Shown here: in pieces, positions 26,657-36,162 of the stretch
Numbering within the stretch: the first letter of the stretch is position 1
How the letters are laid out: each line of letters starts with the position of its first letter
NCBI RefSeq assembly: GCF_026340675.1
Contig: NZ_JAPEOX010000005.1
Span: 98,045 to 162,044, forward strand
Reading direction: 5' to 3'
Length of the DNA: 64,000 nucleotides
Origin: Streptomyces sp. NBC_01264
GTDB lineage: Bacteria; Actinomycetota; Actinomycetes; Streptomycetales; Streptomycetaceae
The notes under the pieces: generated by a model
What the model was told of the DNA's origin: nothing
The model's database searches: none
What the model saw: only the letters and a program-made list of their open reading frames with translations
Position numbers and translations under genes: made by a program

Positions 26657-26819
26657 GGGCGCTGTCACCTTATCGATGCATGACATGGACGCGTCAGTAG
26701 ATCTTTCGGCGAGCGCCCCGGATCGCGTCGTCGGGCGAGAGATTTTCCGTGGCGGACACCTCGGAGGCGCCCAGATTTCCTGACGTGGTCACGCCAATTT
26801 CGATAACGTGACAGTGCCC
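26657..26819. mobile_element. 163-bp MITE-like element
   Basis: Terminal inverted repeats are GGGCGCTGTCACCTTATCGA on the left and, complemented at the right, GGGCACTGTCACGTTATCGA. There is no coding capacity. The ends resemble IS6 ends, so an IS6-type transposase may mobilise it. The left 83 bp recur at 1880-1962. It separates the cut RHS gene from a cut IS256 copy. Confidence 0.65.
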
Positions 26820-27137
26820 GACGAGCTGCTGGCGTTCTACGACTTCCCCGCCGAGCACTGGATCCACCTGCGGACCACGAACCCCATCGAATCAACGTTC
26901 TCCACAGTCAAGCTCCGGACCAAGGTCACCCGCGGCGCCGGCAGCCCCACCGCCGCCCTCGCCATGGTCTTCAAGCTCGTGGAATCCGCCCAGGCCCGCT
27001 GGCGCGCGGTCACCGCACCCCACCTCGTCGCCCTCGTCCGAGCCGGCAACCGCTTCGAGAACGGTCACCTCGTCGATCAGGACGAGACCCTCGCGGCATG
27101 AACCACCTCAGCTGATCCACAACTCTTGACTATTGCT
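26820..27137 (+). pseudogene. IS256 transposase 3' remnant with element end
   Basis: Encodes DELLAFYDFPAEHWIHLRTT, TNPIESTFSTVKLRTKVTRG and the terminal VDQDETLAA. The DNA looks identical to 33950-34267, including the end sequence ATTGCTC at 27131-27137. The first three quarters of the element are missing at the junction with the MITE-like element. Confidence 0.88.
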
Positions 27138-27489
27138 CCTCCGCGTTGGCCTGCAGGCTGAAGCCGTTCTCCCGCAGCAGCCGGCCCACGGTCGGAGCTG
27201 ACACGTCACGCCCCTGCCGCGTCAGCTCCTCGGCGCTCTTGCGGCCGCCGCCGTCCCGGCGGACCCGGCCATCGGGCAACGGGTCCTCGCCGCCCTCCAG
27301 CTCGAAGACCCCCTTGCGCACCGTCGTCTCGCTCACCCCTGCCGCGCGCGCGACGGCCCGGACCCCGCCGTGCCCCAGCAGGCGAGCCTCGGTGGCCAGC
27401 GCCAGCCGCTGCTGCCTCTCATTGAGATGAGGGAACAACACCCCGAATCTCAGGACGAGTTGGTCACGGACTCCACCCGGTATGCGCAT
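27138..27489 (-). pseudogene. ISAzo13-family transposase with internal deletion
   Basis: The N-terminus MRIPGGVRDQLVLRFGVLFP and ARAAGVSETTVRKGVFELEG match the family. The frame then jumps from GGGRKS directly to LTRQGRDVSAPTVGRLLREN, so about 40 internal residues are lost. The IS256 end then cuts it. It is a second, distinct member of the family seen at 4060. Confidence 0.82.
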
Positions 27490-27670
27490 ACCACACCAAC
27501 GACGGAGACACCGAGAAGCAACGTGTTGATTCTTTACGAGTCCTAAAGATAGAAACAGGAATCGAGACACTACACCCAATTCACCCAACCGAACGGCCAA
27601 GCCTCCCCCACTCCACACCCGCACCCACCCAAAATGCAAAAGTCACACCCACCAGAAAAAGGAAAACCAG

Positions 27671-28240
27671 GTGCGCTACACACGCCACGCACTCGCCATC
27701 ACTACAGCACTCCTCGCCCTCACCGGACTCGCCACCACCGCACACGCCGACAACACCGGTGACAGCAAGGACGGGAAGGGCAACATCTGCTTCATCCACG
27801 TCGAAGGCAACCACAACACCGACGCCTGCGGCAGCATCGAATACGGCAACAACGCCACCACCGGAAACGGGCATAGGGTCATCGGGCGGCCTGAATGGTC
27901 CACTCAAGGATACGATATCGTAAATAGGAGCGACCACCCCGTCTACTTTGACGGTTGGAGCGGCGGAAACCTGGATAACCCTCCCCCCGCCCAGTCTATT
28001 CGGGCTGGAGGAACTCTACATATTGAACAGGAATGGAGGGGGGGAGATACGAATACCACTCTCTACATTGCCGCGCTGATGTCGAACGGTGAACCGAACC
28101 ACAACGACAGGGTCGAGTTCAATCTCAGCATTAATGCGATCTTCCAACCTGACGCCAGTGTAGACAACTCCCACGCCCAGACCATCCAGGGCTCATTGAT
28201 TCAGCCCGGGCCCGGAAATCCGCAGCTGACAGTTTCCTGA
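27671..28240 (+). CDS. Exported protein, C-x12-C family (copy 3)
   Basis: A 189-residue protein. It starts at GTG 27671 after GAAAAAGGAAA. The signal peptide MRYTRHALAITTALLALTG with cleavage near TTAHA-D precedes NICFIHVEGNHNTDACGS and YGNNATTGNGHRV, closely matching the protein at 1127. After about residue 75 the two proteins diverge completely; here the C-terminal part is a likely beta-rich domain of lower GC content. It is probably secreted. Function unknown. The IS5 element starts directly after its stop codon, and the TGA is part of the target duplication. Confidence 0.82.
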   Translation: MRYTRHALAITTALLALTGLATTAHADNTGDSKDGKGNICFIHVEGNHNTDACGSIEYGNNATTGNGHRVIGRPEWSTQGYDIVNRSDHPVYFDGWSGGNLDNPPPAQSIRAGGTLHIEQEWRGGDTNTTLYIAALMSNGEPNHNDRVEFNLSINAIFQPDASVDNSHAQTIQGSLIQPGPGNPQLTVS

Positions 28241-28314
28241 GAGCTCGTAACACGATCTTGATGAGATGTCCTGGTCAGCCGTGTCCGGTGTGACGATTCA
28301 GCCGTTCGTGGTGG

Positions 28315-28360
28315 TGTGAGTACTCGGCCGTGGATCGTGGACGACGACTTGTGGGCACTG
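28315..28360 (+). pseudogene. IS5 transposase, first codons
   Basis: The segment encodes RPWIVDDDLWAL, which joins directly to LIEPLLPPWP at 31281 when the IS701 pair is removed. The start codon itself is unclear. Confidence 0.7.
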
Positions 28361-29855
28361 ACACGGCAGCTGTAGTTCTGGTTCAGGGCTGATCGTGGCG
28401 GTGGTGTCGTTGCTGGTGGCGGGTGGTCGCGACGGCTTGGTGGTGGCGCCGCCAGGCGATCCAGTGCAGGACGTGGTCACGGTCGCGGGCTGGTGGGGGT
28501 AGCACAAGGGCCCGGAGGAGACGGATGAGCTCGGGGCAGGTCAGCGGGACGAGTCCGGGCGGCGGCTCGGAGTCTTCGTGGACGGCTGCGGTGGTGAGGG
28601 CGAGGACGGCGGCGGCGATCAGGGAGAACAGTGACCAGCGCATCCAGGAGTTCCAGCAGGTCACCTGGCCCTGGTCGAGTCCGGTGAAGCCCTTGCCGAG
28701 CTGGAAGGCTTCCTCGATGCGCCACCTGCGGCAGATCACTTCCACCAGCGTGGCCAGCGAAACGTCGCCGGGCGCCCAGCAGCGGAAGAAGGACACCTCA
28801 CCGGTGTAGCGGTGCCGCCGCGCGACCAACACACTCGTCCCGGCCCCGGCCCCGGCCCCGTTCTCGTTCTCGTTCTCGTTCTCGTTCTCGTTCTGGTCGG
28901 GAGTGTCGTCGGGGCGGACGTCGAGCCAGGCCCAGTCGTACTCCCGGGTGCCCTTGGTGCCATGCCCGGTCTGCCGGCGCATCCACTGCCCGGGCCGCAC
29001 CCTGTTGACCAGTTTGCGGGCCTCCCGCCGGTGGCCGGCCCCGTCGGTGACCTGGTACGAAGCCGGGATACCGACCACGTAGCCGAGATCCAGCGCGCGT
29101 ATGCCCCGGCGCAGTTCGCGTCCGCAGTACACCTCGTCGCCCGCGAACCAGCGGGCCTCGATCCCCGTGGCGAGTGCGTCGGTGACCATGGCCAGTGCCT
29201 GCTGCGGTTTCGTCGCGAAGGTGACGTGCTCCGGCACCCCGGCCATCTGGCGGCGTTCCTCGTCCGCGGCCCAGTCCGCCGGGAGGTACAGGGCCCGGTC
29301 AAGGATCATCTTCGTGGTCGAGGTGACCGCCGCCAGGTGGACCGCCACCTGGCACAGACCCACACCGCCGATCGCCCCCGAGTACTGCCTGCCGGCCCCC
29401 ACGCAGTCCGTGGACGACTTCGCATCGCCCGTCTCGTCCACCACCAGCACCACTTCCTGCCCGGCGAGTTCACCGGCAAGCAGACCGGCGATCTCCCTGC
29501 GGGCCAGATCGTGATCGAACCGGGCCCGGGACAGCAGATGCTGCAACCGGTGCGGCCCCGGATGTCCCAACGCCTGCCCGAGAGTCCAGCAGTTCCGCGT
29601 GTCCACCTCGAGCAACAGCCCCGTGACCAGCTCCGCCGCCGTCGCCCGTGCCTCACGCCGCACGAAACAGCCCGCGACCACACTCATCGCCCTTCCGAAG
29701 GCCTCGCCCCACGCCTTCTCGGCTACCGTGGCCTCCACGGCCACCGCGTCTCGATACGTCGTCACAAACGTTCATGATCACGGTGGCCATACCCATGCCT
29801 GCACCCACCCCAGCAAGTCCCTGAACAGCGACAACGACGGAACTACAGCTGCCGT
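28361..29855 (-). mobile_element. IS701-family element, copy 1
   Basis: Left end CACGGCAGCTGTAGTTCTGG, right end near 29841-29855 (ACTACAGCTGCCGT). It abuts copy 2 with no spacer. The pair together is flanked by ACTGA (28356-28360 and 31281-31285). Confidence 0.75.
28383..29765 (-). CDS. IS701-family transposase, copy 1
   Basis: A 460-residue DDE transposase. Motifs are VVLVVDETGDAKSSTDCVGA (catalytic Asp), AGDEVYCGRELRRGIRALDL (second Asp) and RWRIEEAFQLGKGFTGLDQG (catalytic Glu). A tandem GTTCTC repeat on the plus strand inserts ENENENENEN followed by GAGAGAG between the second Asp and the Glu domain. This low-complexity linker is absent from copy 2 and lies in a surface-loop position. Otherwise intact. 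Confidence 0.92.
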   Translation of the reverse strand: MTTYRDAVAVEATVAEKAWGEAFGRAMSVVAGCFVRREARATAAELVTGLLLEVDTRNCWTLGQALGHPGPHRLQHLLSRARFDHDLARREIAGLLAGELAGQEVVLVVDETGDAKSSTDCVGAGRQYSGAIGGVGLCQVAVHLAAVTSTTKMILDRALYLPADWAADEERRQMAGVPEHVTFATKPQQALAMVTDALATGIEARWFAGDEVYCGRELRRGIRALDLGYVVGIPASYQVTDGAGHRREARKLVNRVRPGQWMRRQTGHGTKGTREYDWAWLDVRPDDTPDQNENENENENENGAGAGAGTSVLVARRHRYTGEVSFFRCWAPGDVSLATLVEVICRRWRIEEAFQLGKGFTGLDQGQVTCWNSWMRWSLFSLIAAAVLALTTAAVHEDSEPPPGLVPLTCPELIRLLRALVLPPPARDRDHVLHWIAWRRHHQAVATTRHQQRHHRHDQP

Positions 29856-31187
29856 GGCAGAGGCGGGCGCGTTGTTGATGTCGGCGACGCCAGGTGGACC
29901 ACCACAGCAGGTGGGGGCGGTCTCGTCGGGGCGGCGGGAGGATGGAGGCCCGTAGCAGGCGGAGGAGTTCGTGGCTGCTGAGGGGGACGAGGTCGGCCTC
30001 GACGGGGTCGTTCCGGCCGGTCTGGGCGGCTCGTTCGAGGGTGGCGGCGACGGCCAGGAAAGCGTAGGCGACCAGGGCGATCGTGCTCCAGCGACGCCAG
30101 GAGTTCCAGCAGGTGACCTGGCCTTTGTCGAGATCGCAGGTCTCCTTCGCGTCCTGGAAGTCGTCCTCCACCCGCCACCTGAGGCACACCAGTGACACCA
30201 GTCTTGCCAGGGTCACCGGCCCGGGGGCGAAGCAGCGGTAGTAGGACACGGTGCGGGTGTAGCGGTGCCGGCGGACCAGCAGGAAGGACGTCCCCGCGTC
30301 GCGGTCGTGTGCGGCGGGGTGTCGTCGGCGGTGACCTCGATCATCGCCCAGTCGTAGTCACGTACGCCCTTCTGCCCCGCACCGGTCCGCATCCGCTGCC
30401 AGGCCCGCTTCGGCAGCCGGGCGGCCATCTGGGTCACGCTCAGCTTCGCGGCCGGGGTGGTGACCTGGCGATCGGAGCGCACGCCCACGACGTAGCCCAG
30501 GCCCAGCTCGCGGCAGGCCGTACGCAACTCCCGCCCTCCGTAGACCTCGTCGCCCAGGAAGAACGAGGCGGATATGCCCTGCTGATGGGCGGCGCGAGCC
30601 ATGCGGGCCGCGAGTTGCGGCTTGCTCGCGAAGCCCAGCTTGTCGGGAACACCGGTCAGCTCACGACGCTCCTCGTCGCCGGCCCACTCCTTGGTGAAGT
30701 ACAGGCGCCAGTCGATCAGGCAGTGCCCGGCGGCCGTGGCGAAGGTGAGGTGCACGGCCACCTGGCACAGAGCCTCGCCGCCGACCGAGCCGGAGTACTG
30801 GCGGGCCGCGGCCACCGCGTCGGTCGAGGACTTCGCGTCCCCCGTCTCGTCCGCGATCAGGATCCCGTCGCCGTCGTCGAGCAGGTCAACGGCCCAGGCC
30901 GCCGTCCGTTCCCGCACCGTTTGTTCGTCCCACACCGCACGGGACAGCAGATGATGCTGGCGGTGCGGACCTCGCTCGCCGATCGCTTCGGCCGGGCTCC
31001 AGCAGTTGACGTCCTCGAGCTCCATCAGCATGCCCCGCGTCATCCGCGCGAACGTCTCCCTGCTCTCGGAGCGGGCGAAGCAGTCGGACAACGAGGCCGA
31101 CAAGGCCCCGAAGGCCCTGTCGTGGCCTGCCCGTCGACCGTGGTCGAAGCGGCCGTCTCGTTCTGATGTTGCGTCACACCACGTCAT
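29856..31187 (-). pseudogene. IS701-family transposase, copy 2, frameshifted
   Basis: The first frame, from ATG 31187 (TWCDATSERDGRFDHGRRAG), carries ILIADETGDAKSSTDAVAAA and GDEVYGGRELRTACRELGLG. Near 30300 the frame shifts by one base. The rest (TSFLLVRRHRYTRTVSYYRC, RWRVEDDFQDAKETCDLDKG with the catalytic Glu) is in another frame and its stop is lost in copy 1. The product is presumably inactive. Confidence 0.87.
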
Positions 31188-31280
31188 GATCAGGGCGGCC
31201 GTCCTCACGCCCGCACCCCACCCCATCACCCCGCTGACCAGCCACGATGAGCACAGGGAGAGCTATCTACAGCTGCCGTA
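29856..31280 (-). mobile_element. IS701-family element, copy 2
   Basis: The right end CTACAGCTGCCGTA is at 31280. The left end is fused to copy 1 at the CTGCCGTGGCAG junction. It is a diverged relative of copy 1 in the same orientation, not a recent duplicate. Confidence 0.7.
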
Positions 31281-32048
31281 ACTGATCGAGCCGCTGCTGC
31301 CGCCCTGGCCGATGAGGTCACCAGGGCCTCGGCCAGTGGCTGACCGGCTGTGCCTGCAAGGCATCCTGTACGTGCTCTGCAACGACATCGCCTGGCAACT
31401 CCTGCCGCCTGAGCTGGGATTCGGGTCCGGACAGACCTGCTGGCGGCGCCTTGAGCGTTGGCAGCAGGCCGGAGTCTTCGACCAGCTGCACCGAGTCCTG
31501 CTCGCCGAGCTGAACGCGGCAGGCCGGCTCGACTGGTCCAGGGCCTGCGTGGACGGCTCCCACATCCGGGCGAAAAAGGGGGAGCTGACACCGGTCCGTC
31601 GCCGGTCGACCGGCGGAAGACGGGCAGCAAGCACCACCTGATCTGCGACGGACGCGGCACTCCGCTCAAAGTCATCACGACTGCGGCGAACGTCAACGAC
31701 GTCACTCAGACTCTCGCCCTGGTCGATGGCATCCCACCGGTGGCAGGTCGTCCCGGCCGGCCCCGCCGACGTCCCGAGGCTCTGCTCGGGGACAAGGGTT
31801 ACGACTCCAATCCCAACCGCGATGAGCTGCGCAAACGCCGGATCCTGCCCGTCATCTCCCGCAAGGGATCCCCGAACATCAAGGGCATGGGCAAGCTCCG
31901 CTTCGTCGTGGAGCAGACCTTCGCACTGCTCCACCAGTTCAAACGACTCGCCGTTCGATGGGAACGCCGCACCGAGCTCCACAACGCCTTCGTGTCCCTC
32001 GCCTGCAGCCTCATCTGCTGGCGACGCCTCAACAAGCCCAACTCATGA
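31281..32048 (+). pseudogene. IS5-family transposase, main part, two frames
   Basis: The first frame covers LIEPLLPPWPMRSPGPRPVA to ACVDGSHIRAKKG (DDE Asp) and ends at 31641. The second frame takes over around 31590 with RRKTGSKHHLICDGRGTPLK, EALLGDKGYDSNPNRDELRK (second Asp) and FVVEQTFALLHQFKRLAVRW (Glu). Several IS5 groups join such frames by programmed frameshift. Here the N-terminus is also separated by IS701, so the gene is dead. Confidence 0.85.
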
Positions 32049-32084
32049 TCGTGTTACGAGCTCTGAGGGACTGTAAATCGTTCG

Positions 32085-32100
32085 GCTCTGTCACGGCAGC
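32085..32100. repeat. Solo IS701 end
   Basis: CGGCAGCTGTAGATAG equals the terminus of IS701 copy 2. No element follows. It is cut by the IS6 end at 32110. Confidence 0.5.
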
Positions 32101-32109
32101 TGTAGATAG

Positions 32110-32334
32110 GGTGCTGTCACATTGTCGGTGGCGGCCTGGGATGATCTTCGGGTTGTGGGTGTCCGGGGAGGGGCTCGACCGTGTCGTCTGGGGTGCCGTC
32201 GTACAAGAATCACCGCTATCCGGTGGAGATCATCGCGCACTGTGTGTGGTTGTACTTCCGCTTCCCCCTCAGCTACCGGGAGGTCGAGGAGCTCATGCTC
32301 GAGCGGGGCGTCGTCGTCTCCTATGAGCTCGTAA
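32110..32334 (+). pseudogene. IS6 element, 5' remnant
   Basis: The left end GGTGCTGTCACATTGTCGG is followed by the start of a transposase at GTG 32181 (SSGVPSYKNHRYPVEIIAHC to LMLERGVVVSYE). It is truncated by the IS5 end GAGCTCGTAACACGAT at 32335. Confidence 0.85.
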
Positions 32335-32839
32335 CACGATCATGAGTTGGGCTTGTTGAGGCGTCGCCAGCAGATGAGGCTGCAGGCGAGGGACACGAAG
32401 GCGTTGTGGAGCTCGGTGCGGCGTTCCCATCGAACGGCGAGTCGTTTGAACTGGTGGAGCAGTGCGAAGGTCTGCTCCACGACGAAGCGGAGCTTGCCCA
32501 TGCCCTTGATGTTCGGGGATCCCTTGCGGGAGATGACGGGCAGGATCCGGCGTTTGCGCAGCTCATCGCGGTTGGGATTGGAGTCGTAACCCTTGTCCCC
32601 GAGCAGAGCCTCGGGACGTCGGCGGGGCCGGCCGGGACGACCTGCCACCGGTGGGATGCCATCGACCAGGGCGAGAGTCTGAGTGACGTCGTTGACGTTC
32701 GCCGCAGTCGTGATGACTTTGAGCGGAGTGCCGCGTCCGTCGCAGATCAGGTGGTGCTTGCTGCCCGTCTTCCGCCGGTCGACCGGCGACGGACCGGTGT
32801 CAGCTCCCCCTTTTTCGCCCGGATGTGGGAGCCGTCCAC
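32335..32839 (-). pseudogene. IS5-family element, 3' part
   Basis: An inverted second copy of the IS5 element: same end, and the same transposase C-terminus (FVVEQTFALLHQFKRLAVRW, ending RRLNKPNS) back to the codons for VDGSHIRA. The IS256 left end at 32840 cuts it. The 5' part is not in the window. Confidence 0.87.
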
Positions 32840-34267
32840 GAGCAATGCTCGGAACCTGTGGATCGGCCTGGGGCGGGGTGCCTCGTGGGATGCGGAGGGC
32901 GTACCTTCCCGGGTGATCGACTCATGGTCACCGAATGGGCCCGCGTTCGAGCGCGGGTCGGGAAGGCACGCCCGTGCTCAGCGTAGTCAACGAAGACGGC
33001 ACCACCGAGTCTGGTATCTCTCTGATCGACGAGATCGTCCGGGAGGGCGCCCGGCGGATGCTCGCGGCAGCCCTGGAGGCCGAGGTCGAGCAGTACATAG
33101 CCGAGCTCGCTGGCCAGCACGACGAGCGGGGCCGGAGGCTGGTGGTCCGCAACGGCCGTCACCGGCCCCGGTCGGTGACCACGGCCGCGGGACCGGTCGA
33201 GGTGGCCGCGCCGCGTGTGAACGACAAACGAGTCGACGCTGGGACCGGCGAGCGGGAACGGTTCTCCTCGAAGATCCTCGCGCCGTGGTGCCGGAAGTCC
33301 CCGAAGGTCAGCGAGGTCCTGCCCCTGCTCTACCTCCACGGCCTGTCCTCGGGTGACTTCGTGCCCGCACTCGAGCAGTTCCTCGGCGGCACGGCCGGCC
33401 TGTCACCGGCGACGGTGACCCGGCTGACGAAGCAGTGGACAGCAGATCATGCCGTCTTCCAGCGCCGTGACCTGGCGGAAACCGATTACGTCTATGTGTG
33501 GGCCGACGGCATCCACCCCAAGATCCGTCTGTCCCAGACCCATTCGTGCCTGCTGGTCTTGATGGGCGTCCGCGTCGACGGCACCAAGGAGCTGATCGCG
33601 ATCGCCGAGGGGCTGAGGGAGTCCACCGAGTCCTGGGCGGATCTGCTGCGGGACTGCCGCCGGCGCGGCATGCGCGACCCGGTCCTGGTCACCGGCGACG
33701 GGGCAATGGGGCTGTGGCGGGCCCTGGCGGAGGTGTTCCCCGCCGCCCGCCATCAGAGGTGCTGGGTTCACAAAACCCGCAATGTCATGAACGCGCTGCC
33801 GAAATCCGCGCAGCCCGGCGCGAGGAAAGCCCTCCAGGAAATCTACAACGCCGAGGACCGCACCCACGCCCAGAAGGCGGTCACCGCGTTCGAGAAGACG
33901 TACGGGGCGAAGTGGCCGAAGGCGGTGAAGAAGATCACCGGCGAGGTCGACGAGCTGCTGGCGTTCTACGACTTCCCCGCCGAGCACTGGATCCACCTGC
34001 GGACCACGAACCCCATCGAATCAACGTTCTCCACAGTCAAGCTCCGGACCAAGGTCACCCGCGGCGCCGGCAGCCCCACCGCCGCCCTCGCCATGGTCTT
34101 CAAGCTCGTGGAATCCGCCCAGGCCCGCTGGCGCGCGGTCACCGCACCCCACCTCGTCGCCCTCGTCCGAGCCGGCAACCGCTTCGAGAACGGTCACCTC
34201 GTCGATCAGGACGAGACCCTCGCGGCATGAACCACCTCAGCTGATCCACAACTCTTGACTATTGCTC
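32840..34267 (+). mobile_element. IS256-family element, complete
   Basis: 1428 bp. The ends GAGCAATGCTCGGAACCTGT and complement ATTGCTC at 34267 pair with mismatches. The left flank is the truncated IS5, the right flank the truncated transfer gene, so it bridges the IS region and the transfer operon. Confidence 0.88.
32974..34230 (+). CDS. IS256-family (mutator) transposase
   Basis: A 418-residue intact transposase. GTG 32974 is chosen to match the N-terminus of the copy at 19300 (LSVVNEDGTTESGISLIDEI). The catalytic parts are DYVYVWADGIHPKIRLSQTH, LVTGDGAMGLWRALAEVFPA and TTNPIESTFSTVKLRTKVTR. It ends VDQDETLAA, like the remnant at 26820. Confidence 0.93.
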   Translation: MLSVVNEDGTTESGISLIDEIVREGARRMLAAALEAEVEQYIAELAGQHDERGRRLVVRNGRHRPRSVTTAAGPVEVAAPRVNDKRVDAGTGERERFSSKILAPWCRKSPKVSEVLPLLYLHGLSSGDFVPALEQFLGGTAGLSPATVTRLTKQWTADHAVFQRRDLAETDYVYVWADGIHPKIRLSQTHSCLLVLMGVRVDGTKELIAIAEGLRESTESWADLLRDCRRRGMRDPVLVTGDGAMGLWRALAEVFPAARHQRCWVHKTRNVMNALPKSAQPGARKALQEIYNAEDRTHAQKAVTAFEKTYGAKWPKAVKKITGEVDELLAFYDFPAEHWIHLRTTNPIESTFSTVKLRTKVTRGAGSPTAALAMVFKLVESAQARWRAVTAPHLVALVRAGNRFENGHLVDQDETLAA

Positions 34268-35648
34268 CAAGAACGGCCCGAAGGGGGACAGCGCCAACTC
34301 GAAGGACTCGCCGGCCGCCAGCCCTCGGACCGAGCGGGCCCGCGGCCGCCGCGAGCGTGCCGCCGCCCGCCAGGAGGCACGCCATCAGCGGCGCAGCGCC
34401 GACCAGGCCGCCAACCTGGCAGACCGCAGCAAGGACCGCGACCAGGACCGCGCCGCCGTCCAGGCGGCGCGCGAGGAACGCCGCAGGGTGAAGGCCGAGC
34501 GGAAGGCCGCGGCACGGGCGAAGCGGGAGGCAGCCAAGGCCGCCGGCGGCCGCACCACCCTGGGCGCGGCCGTCGGGCAAGAGGCGCAACGCCGCTGGGA
34601 CAAGCGCCGCGCGGCGGAGAGGGACAAGGCCGCGAAGGACGACAAGGCCAAGGACGACGCCGGTGACGCCACCGGCGGCAAGGACTCCGCGGCCACGACC
34701 AAGAAGATGCCCAAGGACGACCCTGAGAAGCCCTCAGGCGGCCCGAAGGACGACTCCGCAACCAAGGAGCCGGACGACGGCAAGACGAGCGGCGAGAAGC
34801 CGTCTGGCACCTCCGCAGACACGGACGCGAAGGACGGCACCGGGACGGACACGGACGCCAAGACCGACGACGTCAAGGACCCGCCGGACACCGAGGACAG
34901 CGGCGACGGACGCTCCTTCAAGGAGAAGGTCAAGGACTTCTTCACCAAGGGTGGCGAGGACAACACCCCGCCCGAGCCGGAGGAGCCCTCACCGCTTCGG
35001 CCCGAGGACCTGGGCGACATCACGGTGGAGCGCCCCGGCGGCCCGACCCGCACCCCGCAGCCCGAACCGGCCGAGGACGACATCGAGGACGCGGTCATCG
35101 TCGACGACCCGTCCGATCCCTTCGGGGCGCACGTCAGCAGCCCGGCGAGTCTCCCGCGCGCTCCCGAGCCGCACACCCAGCGTCCCGGCACCAGCCGACC
35201 CACCGCACAGGAGGATCCCGTGGCCTCGGAGGTCAACAAGCCCGCATCGGGCCAGACCGGCATGGCGGCCCAGCACCGCACCGACATCACCTTCGGCGAG
35301 TACCTGATGGAGATCGTGAACATCGCGATCGCCGCAGCCCTCGACAAGGACCGCGCCCAGGACCTTGCTGTCGCGCTCGGCAAGGTCGCCGACGCACTGC
35401 GGGACATGGCGGCCGACCTGGTCGGCGACCACAACATCGCCACCGAGGTCGTCAACCAGATCACCGACCTGGCCGACGCCGCGGACCGCATGAAGCAGCT
35501 GGCCGAACGGTGCGCCACCGAATGCGAGATCGCCTCGGAGGCCGCCCGGATCGCCGCCATGTCGGTCGGCCGCGTCTACGGCCAGGACATCGACGCCATG
35601 GACGACGCGGGCCTGGCCACCGCCTCCGCCGCCGCCCACCACGACTAG
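34268..35648 (+). CDS. Charged, largely disordered transfer-operon protein, 5' truncated
   Basis: The frame is open from the IS256 end (KNGPKGDSANSKDSPAASP...), so the true N-terminus is lost; ATG/GTG codons inside (for example 34488) might restart it. A basic, coiled-coil-forming Arg/Ala-rich segment is followed by a long acidic Lys/Asp/Pro linker. A C-terminal helical domain (FGEYLMEIVNIAIAAALDKD, VVNQITDLADAADRMKQLAE) closes the protein. It heads the operon with the TraB-like ATPase gene, 16 bp ahead of the next gene. It may be an accessory protein of the transfer machinery. No enzyme motif is seen. Confidence 0.75.
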
Positions 35649-35664
35649 AAGGAAGAGCCCGCTG

Positions 35665-36081
35665 ATGAGCGACCTCGCACCCACCACCGGCGGCGGTGCC
35701 GCCGCCAAGACCGACGGCGACAACCGCTACAAGGCCGTCCAGAAAAAGCTCAAGACGCTGGCCACGGCCATGGACCTGGCCGCAGGCGAGCTCGAAGCAC
35801 TGCTGCTCGGCATGCGCACCAACGCCCAGCGCTCCGAGCGCCTGGCCGTCGACATCGCCAACGCGGAGCTGGACCGCAAATTCATCGAGATGACCAACCA
35901 GGTGTCCGTCGCCCTGGGCGGCGCCGCCATCGAAGTGAAAAAGCTCCACGAGACGGCCCAGGAAGTCTCCAGCCTCACCCACGACACGCGGCGCACCCAC
36001 GCCCGGCTGTACGAGGGCCTGGACGACCTCCGCTCCAGCCGCCCGGAGCGCACCCCCAAGCCGGGCTTCTTCGTCCGCTGA
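35665..36081 (+). CDS. Coiled-coil protein of the transfer operon
   Basis: A 138-residue, mainly helical protein (YKAVQKKLKTLATAMDLAAG, VKKLHETAQEVSSLTHDTRR) with a Pro-rich tail ending PGFFVR. ATG 35665 follows AAGGAAGAGC. It is encoded between the charged protein and the TraB-like ATPase and is probably part of the same apparatus. Function unknown. Confidence 0.75.
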   Translation: MSDLAPTTGGGAAAKTDGDNRYKAVQKKLKTLATAMDLAAGELEALLLGMRTNAQRSERLAVDIANAELDRKFIEMTNQVSVALGGAAIEVKKLHETAQEVSSLTHDTRRTHARLYEGLDDLRSSRPERTPKPGFFVR

Positions 36082-36106
36082 CCCGACCCACCGCAACCCC
36101 TTGATG

Positions 36107-36135
36107 GGGCGGCCCGCCACGTAGGCGGGCCGCCC
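36107..36135. terminator. Intergenic hairpin 1 of the transfer operon
   Basis: Perfect 12-bp stem GGGCGGCCCGCC, loop ACGTA. No U-run. It lies between 35665-36081 and the ATPase gene, so it may attenuate or protect mRNA rather than end it. Confidence 0.6.
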
Positions 36136-36162
36136 ATCGCCACACCCCGGAGGAGAAAGCCC

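Larger units (their letters stand above)
28241..32063 (+). mobile_element. IS5-family element interrupted by two IS701 copies
   Basis: The ends are GAGCTCGTAACACGAT and its complement, flanked on both sides by TGA, a TNA-type duplication known for some IS5 groups. Two IS701 copies (28361-31280) split it early in the transposase gene. Confidence 0.85.

Noticed and set aside
28859..28896. CRISPR or regulatory repeat at the GTTCTC tract
   Set aside because: It is a simple hexamer microsatellite inside an intact transposase frame.
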